Shown in pieces: positions 17,367 to 22,829 of a stretch of DNA of 22,829 nucleotides. Within the stretch, counting starts at the first letter, position 1. Every line of letters begins with the position of its first letter. Under the pieces are notes generated by a model. That model saw nothing but the letters and a program-made list of their open reading frames with translations, was not told the origin of the DNA and ran no database searches. The position numbers were made by a program, and so were the translations under genes. The stretch covers positions 1 to 22,829 of the forward strand of contig JBFHRB010000015.1 of NCBI GenBank assembly GCA_041591915.1. The letters run 5' to 3'. The stretch comes from JBFHRB01 sp041591915. Its GTDB lineage: Bacteria; Actinomycetota; Nitriliruptoria; Nitriliruptorales; Nitriliruptoraceae.

Positions 17367-18257
17367 GTGACCGACCGCGTCACTCGCGTGCACAAGGCCG
17401 TCATCCCTGCCGCCGGGTACGGGACCCGATTCCTTCCCGCCACCAAGGCGCAGCCGAAGGAGATGATCCCGGTCGTCGACCGGCCGGCGATCCAGTACGT
17501 CGTCGACGAGGCCGTCGGTGCTGGCATCGATGACATCACGATGATCGTGAGCAGCGGCAAGGAGAGCCTTGCCGACCACTTCGACCGGATGCTCGAGCTC
17601 GAGCGGGTCCTGGTGGAGAAGGGCAAGACCGAGCTCTACGACGAGATCCGTCGCCTGGGTGAGCTGGCGCAGTTCTCGTACGTCCGCCAGCCCGAGCAGC
17701 TCGGCCTGGGCCATGCGGTCCTGTGCGCGGCGCCGGCCGTCGGCGAGGAGAGCTTCGCGGTCCTGCTGGGCGATGACTTCCTCGACGAGCGCGACCCGTT
17801 CCTGCACCGGATGATCGACCTGCACGAGCGCACGGGACGTGCCGTGATCGCGCTGATGGAGGTCCCGGAGGACCAGGTGCACCTCTACGGCTGTGCGGCG
17901 GCGACGCCCACGGACGAGGACGGGGTGTTCGAGCTGACGGACCTGATCGAGAAGCCGTCGCGCGAGGAGGCGCCCTCCAACCTCGCCGTGATCGGCCGCT
18001 ACGTCCTGCCGGGCGAGATCTTCGACGTCCTCGCCAAGACGGAGAAGGGGCGCGGCGGGGAGATCCAGCTCACGGACGCGCTCCGGACGCTCGCCCAGCG
18101 CGAGCCGATCTACGGCATCCGGTTCGACGGGCGGCGCTACGACGTCGGTGACAAGCAGGGCTACCTGCAGGCGACCGTCCAGCTCGCCCTCGCCCGCGAC
18201 GACCTCGGGCCAGCGTTCAAGCGGTGGCTCGTGGAGTACGTGGCGGGGCTCGAGTGA
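17367..18257 (+). CDS. galU: UTP-glucose-1-phosphate uridylyltransferase GalU
   Basis: GalU makes UDP-glucose from UTP and glucose-1-phosphate, the activated sugar for wall polysaccharides, glycolipids and trehalose/glycogen routes. The 296-residue product opens with the nucleotidyltransferase signature VIPAAGYGTRFLPATKAQPKEMIPV. It then shows QPEQLGLGHAVLCA, VLLGDDF (metal-binding Asp), VFELTDLIEKP and GGEIQLTDAL, all characteristic of GalU. GTG 17367 has GGAG at 17354-17357; GTG 17388 is a less likely alternative. Its stop overlaps the moeA start (GTGA), so galU and moeA are co-transcribed and coupled, as in many actinobacteria where moeA1/glp follows galU. Confidence 0.95.
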   Translation: MTDRVTRVHKAVIPAAGYGTRFLPATKAQPKEMIPVVDRPAIQYVVDEAVGAGIDDITMIVSSGKESLADHFDRMLELERVLVEKGKTELYDEIRRLGELAQFSYVRQPEQLGLGHAVLCAAPAVGEESFAVLLGDDFLDERDPFLHRMIDLHERTGRAVIALMEVPEDQVHLYGCAAATPTDEDGVFELTDLIEKPSREEAPSNLAVIGRYVLPGEIFDVLAKTEKGRGGEIQLTDALRTLAQREPIYGIRFDGRRYDVGDKQGYLQATVQLALARDDLGPAFKRWLVEYVAGLE

Positions 18258-19546
18258 CCGAGCCTCACGATCACGACCACGGCCCGTCGGGCTTCGCCGG
18301 CCTCGGGCGCACCGAGATCACGCAGGCGGAGGAGCTGACGCCCGTCGATCGCTGGCGAGACGACATCCTCGCCGAGGTGCAGCCGCTCGACCCGATCGAG
18401 TTCAAGCTCGGCGACGCCCTCGGGCTGGTGCTCGCGCAGGACGTGACGAGCCCCGAGCCCCTCCCGGCGTTCGCCAACTCGGGCATGGACGGGTACGCCG
18501 TCCGGGCCGCCGACGTCGAGCGCGCCTCCGGCGACGTGCCGGCCGTGCTCCGCGTCATCGGCGAGATCCCCGCCGGCGCGACCGAGCTCCCGACGGTCGA
18601 GGCCGGCTGCGCCGTTCGGATCATGACGGGCGCCCCGGTGCCGCCCGGTGCCGACACGGTCGTGCCGGTCGAGGTGACCACCGAGGTGGACCGACAGGTC
18701 AGCATCTCGCGGCCGGGGCGGCGAGGTGAGTTCGTGCGCGGCGTCGGCAGCGACGTGCCGGCCGGATCGACGCTGCTCCGAACGGGGCACCGACTGCGTC
18801 CCGCGGACATCGGGCTGATGGCGGCGGTGGGCCACCACCGCGTGCTCTGCCGGCCGCTCCCGCGCGTGATCATCGTCTCGACCGGCGACGAGCTGGTCGC
18901 GGCCGACCGGCGGCCGGGCCCGGGGCACATCCGCGACGCCAACGGCCCCATGCTGTCGGCGATGGTGCGGCAGGCCGGGGCGAAGGCCTACTGGGCCGGG
19001 ATCGTCGCGGACGACCGCAAGGCGATCATGAACGCCTTCGACTCCTCGCTCGGGCACGCCGACATGTTCATCGCGACCGGCGGAGTCTCCGCGGGTGCCT
19101 ACGACTTCGTGCGGGACGTCCTGTCGACGATGGGCAAGGTCCGCACGGCGAAGCTCGCCATGAAGCCGGGCATGCCCCAGGTGTTCGGCAAGATCGGCGA
19201 GGTCCCGGTCTTCGGGCTGCCCGGGAACCCGGTCTCCTCGTTCGTGTCCTTCGAGGTCTTCGTCCGCCCCGCGATCCGCGCGCTGCAGGGACGGGCCGAC
19301 CGCTTCCGGCCGCGAGTCACCGCCACCCTCACCGAGGAGGTCTCCTCCCCGCCGAACAAGCGCGCCTACGCGCGCGTGCGACTGGCGCGGGACCAGGGGG
19401 CCTGGCAGGCGACGCCCACGGGCAGCCAGGGCTCGCACGTCCTGACCTCCGTCTCGGCGGCCGACGGCCTGGCGGAGATCCCCGAGTCGATGACGACCGC
19501 ACCGGCCGGGACGCGGGTGACGGTCCACCTCCTGATCGACGGCTGA
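18254..19546 (+). CDS. moeA: molybdopterin molybdenumtransferase MoeA / Glp-type gephyrin
   Basis: MoeA inserts molybdate into adenylated molybdopterin. The 430-residue protein contains NSGMDGYAVR (75-84), IMTGAPVPPGADTVV (123-137), VSTGDEL (209-214 region), RDANGPML, ATGGVSAGAYDF and GLPGNPVSSF, so active-site motifs appear intact. The N-terminus is His/Asp-rich (EPHDHDHGP), possibly metal-binding. Position directly after galU, with a GlpR-like membrane protein nearby, matches the actinobacterial MoeA paralogue Glp, a gephyrin-like protein reported in Corynebacterium to bind FtsZ and the membrane receptor GlpR. The adjacent moaC supports a cofactor role too; the two are not exclusive. GTG 18254 overlaps the galU stop by 4 bp. 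Confidence 0.93.
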   Translation: MTEPHDHDHGPSGFAGLGRTEITQAEELTPVDRWRDDILAEVQPLDPIEFKLGDALGLVLAQDVTSPEPLPAFANSGMDGYAVRAADVERASGDVPAVLRVIGEIPAGATELPTVEAGCAVRIMTGAPVPPGADTVVPVEVTTEVDRQVSISRPGRRGEFVRGVGSDVPAGSTLLRTGHRLRPADIGLMAAVGHHRVLCRPLPRVIIVSTGDELVAADRRPGPGHIRDANGPMLSAMVRQAGAKAYWAGIVADDRKAIMNAFDSSLGHADMFIATGGVSAGAYDFVRDVLSTMGKVRTAKLAMKPGMPQVFGKIGEVPVFGLPGNPVSSFVSFEVFVRPAIRALQGRADRFRPRVTATLTEEVSSPPNKRAYARVRLARDQGAWQATPTGSQGSHVLTSVSAADGLAEIPESMTTAPAGTRVTVHLLIDG

Positions 19547-19557
19547 GCGAGGCGTGC

Positions 19558-20037
19558 ATGCCCGATGAGCTGACCCACCTCGATGCCGACGGCCAGGCCC
19601 GCATGGTCGACGTCGGCGGCAAGGACACGACGCGACGGACGGCCCGCGCACGTGCCCGTGTCGAGCTGTCGTCCGAGACCGCGGCGAAGCTGGTCGCGGG
19701 TGAGCTCCCCAAGGGAGACGTCGTGTCGGTCGCGCGCCTCGCCGGCATCCAGGCGGCGAAGCGGACCGCCGAGCTCATCCCGCTGTGCCACCAGCTCGCG
19801 CTCAGCAAGGTCGATGTCGCCCTCGACGTGGACGTCGAGGCCGGGGTCGTGACCCTGACGAGCGAGGTCGTCGCCGTGGACCGCACGGGTGTGGAGATGG
19901 AGGCGCTCGTCGCCGTGTCCGTCGCCGCACTGACGGTCTACGACATGGTGAAGGCCGTCGAGCGGGGCGCTCGGCTCGCCGACGTCGAACTCCTCGAGAA
20001 GACCGGGGGCGTGCGGGGGGACTGGGTCCGCGAGTGA
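19558..20037 (+). CDS. moaC: cyclic pyranopterin monophosphate synthase MoaC
   Basis: MoaC turns the MoaA product 3',8-cyclo-7,8-dihydro-GTP into cyclic pyranopterin monophosphate, the first stable molybdenum-cofactor intermediate. The 159-residue protein matches the family length. Signatures: MVDVGGKDTTRRTA (16-29), LIPLCHQL (73-80), TGVEMEALVAVSVAAL (110-125), YDMVKAVE (128-135) and LLEKTGG (145-151). The conserved His/Lys/Asp residues of the active site are present. It starts 11 bp after moeA with a GAGG-type binding site, so it belongs to the galU-moeA-moaC operon. moaA and the MPT synthase genes are not in this window. Confidence 0.95.
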   Translation: MPDELTHLDADGQARMVDVGGKDTTRRTARARARVELSSETAAKLVAGELPKGDVVSVARLAGIQAAKRTAELIPLCHQLALSKVDVALDVDVEAGVVTLTSEVVAVDRTGVEMEALVAVSVAALTVYDMVKAVERGARLADVELLEKTGGVRGDWVRE

Positions 20038-20121
20038 GTCGGCGTTGTCCGGTTCGCCACGCTGCCCACCACGCCTCGTACCCTCCCGCCGCGCGCCGTC
20101 AGGGTTGCTTCGTGCGCAGAA

Positions 20122-20139
20122 CGACCGGTGTTACGGTCG
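20122..20139 (+). promoter_or_regulatory. inverted repeat upstream of the GlpR-like gene
   Basis: CGACCG and CGGTCG flank a 6-base loop, 30 bp before the next start codon. A -10-like TACGGT (20132-20137) overlaps the right arm. This could be an operator/promoter separating the membrane-protein gene from moaC; evidence is only the symmetry and position. Confidence 0.25.
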
Positions 20140-20169
20140 GCGCGTTGCGACCCAAGGACGACGTGGCGC

Positions 20170-20739
20170 ATGGGCACGACGCTCGTGGTGATCCTGGCCC
20201 TCATGTGGGCAGTCATCCTCGTCCCGTCCGCCTTCAGAGGGCGCAGCAGCTCCCCCGGGAGATCGGTGGGGGGCTTCGAGAAAGCGATGGACGTGCTGAC
20301 GCGACAGTCCGGTGAGCCAGGGCGCAACATCATGGTCCCCGCCGACTCGGCGCGGATCGTGGGTGCGGCGACCAGCGGGCGCGAGGCCGTCCTCGCGCGC
20401 CGTCGCCGGGCGTTCACCGGCCTGACCGGTGCGGTCGGCACGACGTTCCTGCTCGGCGTGGCCTTCGCCGGGCCGTTCTGGGTCCTGTTCGGCATGGCCG
20501 TGGCGGCGATGGGCGGCTACATCGCGCTCCTGCTCAAGCTCAAGGAGCAGCGCGACACCGCACGCGACGTCGTGCGGATGCTGCCGGTGTCGCCCGGCGC
20601 GATGCGCCACGAGGAGCAGGCCGAGCCGATCCGCGCAGCCGTGGGCGGCGGGTCCTACGACGGCGTGCAGGTCGTGACGCGCCCGGACGAGCCATGGCAC
20701 GGCTCGACCTCGGTTCGCATCCGCCGTTGGTCCGAGTGA
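20170..20739 (+). CDS. membrane protein resembling GlpR/SepX
   Basis: The 189-residue protein has an N-terminal membrane helix (3-21, TTLVVILALMWAVILVPSAF) and a 60-residue cytosolic loop containing VPADSARIV. An RRRRAF stop-transfer motif, two adjoining hydrophobic stretches (about 83-101 and 102-123), a charged KLKEQRDTARD segment and a polar C-tail ending RIRRWSE complete it. The N-terminal helix ending in LVP, the Arg cluster before the second helix, and the position after galU-moeA match my recollection of actinobacterial GlpR/SepX, a divisome membrane protein (Rv0996 in M. tuberculosis). Similarity is modest and was judged by eye. ATG 20170 is chosen because the next in-frame start upstream (20128) would add a charged stretch before the helix. 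Confidence 0.75.
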   Translation: MGTTLVVILALMWAVILVPSAFRGRSSSPGRSVGGFEKAMDVLTRQSGEPGRNIMVPADSARIVGAATSGREAVLARRRRAFTGLTGAVGTTFLLGVAFAGPFWVLFGMAVAAMGGYIALLLKLKEQRDTARDVVRMLPVSPGAMRHEEQAEPIRAAVGGGSYDGVQVVTRPDEPWHGSTSVRIRRWSE

Positions 20740-20755
20740 TCGCGTCGACAGGCGC

Positions 20756-21421
20756 GTGACCGACCTCGCCGACCTCGGGCTCCCCGTCCGCGAACGGTTC
20801 AAGGCCCGACACCTGGCGCGCGAGACCGCCTACGCCGACAGTCGCGACTGCATCCGGGCCGCCGCCAACGCGATCCGCGCCCTCCACCGGGGAGAGGGCG
20901 AACGCGCCGATGACCTGATCGGCCAGTCGCGCGCCGCGTTGGAACACGGCCTCGACGCCGCGGCCAGCCACCCCGAGGTCCTGCACGCGGGCTTCCTCCA
21001 GGACGCCGCCAAGGAGCTGGCCGAAGCGATCCTCACCCGGGCCGCCATCTCGGGCCAGCCCTTCCCTGCGCCGGAGGAGCTCGGTGTGGATGACACCGCG
21101 TGGCTCCACGGGCTCGCCGAGACCGTGGGCGAGCTCCGGCGGGAAGCCCTCGACCACGTGCGTGCGGGCCATCTCGCCGAGGGCGAACGCCTGCTCGAGG
21201 TCATGGACGAGATCCTGTCAGTGCTCGCGACGATCGACGTGCCCGACGGCCTGACGCGGGGGCTGAGGCGGGCCGCCGACTCCGCACGCGCCATCACCGA
21301 GCGGACCCGCGGGGACCTGACGGCCGCCCACGGCCAGCACCGACTCCGCGAGGCGCTCGATGCCCATCGTGAGGCCCTGCTCGCGCGGCTTCCCGATGCC
21401 GGCGCCTCGGGCGACGCGTAG
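20756..21421 (+). CDS. translin/TRAX-family protein
   Basis: Translin and TRAX are all-helical nucleic-acid-binding proteins; eukaryotic TRAX in C3PO and its archaeal homologue are endoribonucleases. This 221-residue all-helical protein has the family layout: REETAYADSR-like helix, GFLQDAAKELAEAIL, GLAETVGELRREAL, then a C-terminal VPDGLTRGLRRAADSARAITERTRGDL that matches the translin signature closely. Residues equivalent to the TRAX acidic catalytic set appear kept: Glu87 and Glu90 (KELAEA), Glu122 (Asp in TRAX) and Glu126 (GEL). That favours a nuclease, as inference. GTG 20756 lies 16 bp after the GlpR-like gene, with a weak binding site; probably co-transcribed. Confidence 0.85.
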   Translation: MTDLADLGLPVRERFKARHLARETAYADSRDCIRAAANAIRALHRGEGERADDLIGQSRAALEHGLDAAASHPEVLHAGFLQDAAKELAEAILTRAAISGQPFPAPEELGVDDTAWLHGLAETVGELRREALDHVRAGHLAEGERLLEVMDEILSVLATIDVPDGLTRGLRRAADSARAITERTRGDLTAAHGQHRLREALDAHREALLARLPDAGASGDA

Positions 21422-21448
21422 CGCCGTCGCGCGCTCTCCGGGCCGTCG

Positions 21449-21479
21449 TTGGTCTGGCCAACAGGGGAGTGGGTATCCT
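21449..21479 (+). promoter_or_regulatory. candidate promoter for tRNA-Ala
   Basis: TTGGTC (21449-21454) and TATCCT (21474-21479) are separated by 19 bp, slightly long for sigma-70. The predicted start would be about 33 bp before the tRNA. Confidence 0.35.
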
Positions 21480-21518
21480 CCGCTCCGCCTCGCGGCGTCC
21501 GCGCCGCCGGCACACCCT

Positions 21519-21595
21519 GGGGGTGTAGCTCAGCTCGGCAGAGCGCTTCGTTCGCAACGAAGAGGCCGTGGGTTCAAGTCCCATCACCTCCACCA
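21519..21595 (+). tRNA. tRNA-Ala (anticodon CGC)
   Basis: A complete cloverleaf is seen. Acceptor GGGGGTG pairs with CACCTCC and includes the alanine identity pair G3:U70. The D-stem is GCTC/GAGC, the anticodon stem CTTCG/CGAAG with loop TTCGCAA (anticodon CGC at 21553-21555, reading GCG), and the T-arm GTGGG-TTCAAGT-CCCAT. The discriminator is A and CCA is encoded (21593-21595). GCG is a common Ala codon in a genome this GC-rich. Confidence 0.96.
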
Positions 21596-21598
21596 CCG

Positions 21599-21624
21599 AC
21601 GCCCGGACCAGCTGGTCCGGGCGT
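21599..21624 (+). terminator. 26-bp perfect palindrome after tRNA-Ala
   Basis: Beginning ACGCCCGGACCAG and followed directly by its exact reverse complement, this forms a very stable 11- to 13-bp hairpin 4 bp after the tRNA CCA. It is most likely the tRNA terminator. The following bases (TCGTCGTTGCG) are only mildly T-rich, so it is not a textbook intrinsic terminator. Confidence 0.65.
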
Positions 21625-21692
21625 TCGTCGTTGCGCCCGCGGGATAGGTTCCACCAGGTCTGCAGGGTCGCCGGTCCGAGGAAGGTGAAGGG

Positions 21693-22619
21693 ATGCTCGA
21701 CGCGCCCGACCCCGACCGCGTCCGCCAGAGCCTGCGCGAGCTCGCCCCGTACGTGCGCGCCACGCCGACGCTCGCGCTCGAGGCCGGCACCCTCAGCCCG
21801 GGTCCGATGACGCTGAAGCTGGAGCTGCACCAGGTCACGGGCTCCTTCAAGGCGCGCGGTGCGTTCGCGACGCTGCTCGACGCCGAGGTACCCGCGGCCG
21901 GGGTCGTCGGGGCGTCGGGCGGGAACTTCGGCCTCGCGCTCGCACACGCGGCCCGCGTGCTCGGTCACGTCGCCACGGTGTTCGTCCCGTCGACCTCACC
22001 GGCGGAGAAGATCGACGGGCTGCGCCGCCTCGGGGCGGACGTCCGCGTCGTCGACGGCCACTACCCCGAGGCGTTGGCCGCCAGCGAGGAGCACGTCGCC
22101 CGTACGGGCGCGTTGCGCACCCACGCCTACGACGCTGAGGGCATGGTGTTGGGCTCGGCGACGCTCGGAGCGGAGATCGAGGCGCAGCACGGCTGCCCGG
22201 ACGTGCTGTACGTCGCGGTCGGCGGCGGTGGGCTGGTCGCCGGGCTGGCGAGCTGGTTCCGCGACCGCTGCAGGATCGTCGCCGTCGAACCCGAGGGATG
22301 CCCCACGCTCCACGCGGCACTGCAGGCGGGCGCGCCCGTCGAGGCGGGGGTCGGCGGGCTCGCGGCGAGCTCGCTCGGGGCCCGGGTGATCGGCGAGCGC
22401 TGCTGGGCCGCGCGCCAGTGGATCGACCACAGCGTCCTCATCGACGACGACCAGATCCGACGGGCCCAGCACGACCTCTGGCGCCACGCGCGCGTCGTCG
22501 CCGAGCCGGGCGGTGCCGCAGCTCTCGCAGGCGCACAGGCCGCGACCGGCGATCACGGCGACGTGGTCGTGCTCGTCTGCGGCGCCAACGTCGATCCGGC
22601 GACCGTCGTCGCGCAGTAG
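21693..22619 (+). CDS. PLP-dependent serine/threonine dehydratase
   Basis: This fold-type II PLP enzyme of 308 residues probably deaminates threonine to 2-oxobutyrate and/or serine to pyruvate. The PLP lysine lies in TGSFKARGA (Lys53), the substrate loop is ASGGNFG (74-80) and the phosphate cup VGGGGLVAG (176-184); EPGGAAALAG near the C-terminus is family-typical. There is no C-terminal ACT regulatory domain, so it resembles catabolic or racemase-like members rather than biosynthetic IlvA. Serine racemase, hydroxyaspartate dehydratase or ectoine-type EutB-like activity are alternatives. ATG 21693 follows a purine-rich GAAGGTGAAGGG. It stands alone after the tRNA hairpin. Confidence 0.88.
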   Translation: MLDAPDPDRVRQSLRELAPYVRATPTLALEAGTLSPGPMTLKLELHQVTGSFKARGAFATLLDAEVPAAGVVGASGGNFGLALAHAARVLGHVATVFVPSTSPAEKIDGLRRLGADVRVVDGHYPEALAASEEHVARTGALRTHAYDAEGMVLGSATLGAEIEAQHGCPDVLYVAVGGGGLVAGLASWFRDRCRIVAVEPEGCPTLHAALQAGAPVEAGVGGLAASSLGARVIGERCWAARQWIDHSVLIDDDQIRRAQHDLWRHARVVAEPGGAAALAGAQAATGDHGDVVVLVCGANVDPATVVAQ

Positions 22620-22753
22620 CTACCTCGGTCACTCCGGAGCGCGGCTCCAGGACGTGCGGCCGGCCACGCCGTTCGCACGGGCCGGTGCCTAGCGCTCACG
22701 TGGTCACGGGTCGGCCCGGCCTCTCACGCCAGGCAGACGACTCGGCATGGGCG

Positions 22754-22759
22754 TAGGGT
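22754..22759 (+). promoter_or_regulatory. candidate -10 element for the gene at the window end
   Basis: TAGGGT lies 44 bp before ATG 22803 and fits the TANNNT pattern; no clear -35 is seen. Confidence 0.25.
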
Positions 22760-22802
22760 CCGGGGTCCCCCTCTGCGGAACCGCCGGACCGGAGTCCCTG
22801 CC

Positions 22803-22829
22803 ATGGCCGACGACCTCCCTGCACGACTC
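22803..22829 (+). CDS. start of a gene cut by the window end
   Basis: ATG 22803 opens a frame reading MADDLPARL up to the last base, with GGAG a few bases upstream and a -10-like TAGGGT before that. Nine codons are too few to identify it. The 183 bp between the dehydratase stop and this start hold only a weak 5-bp inverted repeat at 22636-22648. Confidence 0.4.

Noticed and set aside
22636..22648. GGAGC-GCG-GCTCC inverted repeat after the dehydratase gene
   Set aside because: A 5-bp stem with no T-run is too weak in this GC content to call a terminator.

Overview
This is a gene-dense chromosomal window from a high-GC bacterium, almost certainly an actinomycete (Actinomycetota). The evidence is the strong G/C bias at third codon positions, frequent GTG starts, and the block at 16.2-20.7 kb. 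That block (Ruc-like zinc ribbon, 5-formyl-THF cyclo-ligase, galU, moeA, small membrane protein) follows an order I recall from mycobacteria and other actinobacteria. A deep-branching actinobacterial lineage is possible, but I cannot place it from the sequence alone. I see no insertion sequence, phage gene, CRISPR array or rRNA gene; this looks like core chromosome.

Left part (1-4.3 kb): a small unknown protein converges on a membrane-fused spermidine-synthase-like protein. A four-helix membrane protein lies upstream of the latter on the same strand. Divergent from these is ettA, an ABC-F translation factor. A 400-bp gene-free leader follows, with repeated TRCGTAG motifs and several hairpins. 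It precedes a 937-residue LuxR-type regulator whose P-loop lysine is replaced by arginine.

Middle (7.5-15.3 kb): an unknown Cys/His-containing protein ends inside the 3' end of the regulator gene. The tldD-tldE protease pair overlaps by 4 bp. The minus-strand pair uppP (undecaprenyl-diphosphate phosphatase) and patatin-like lipase is 7 bp apart. A SDR/DUF2867 fusion diverges from uppP and overlaps tail-to-tail with a SAF-domain membrane protein.

Right part (15.4-22.8 kb): a minus-strand unit holds a Ruc/FmdB-type zinc ribbon, MTA phosphorylase and possibly the SAF gene. It is preceded by a sigma-70-like promoter whose predicted start falls on a near-perfect CIRCE (HrcA) operator. 5-formyl-THF cyclo-ligase diverges from galU-moeA-moaC. 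Then come a membrane protein resembling GlpR/SepX (the division receptor of the MoeA-like Glp), a translin/TRAX-family protein that keeps the TRAX-type acidic residues, tRNA-Ala(CGC), a PLP-dependent serine/threonine dehydratase, and the first codons of another gene.

The most interesting points are the heat-shock operator on the chaperone/MTA phosphorylase unit, the MoeA-GlpR-like pair, the bacterial TRAX-like protein, and the motif-rich leader before the LuxR regulator.
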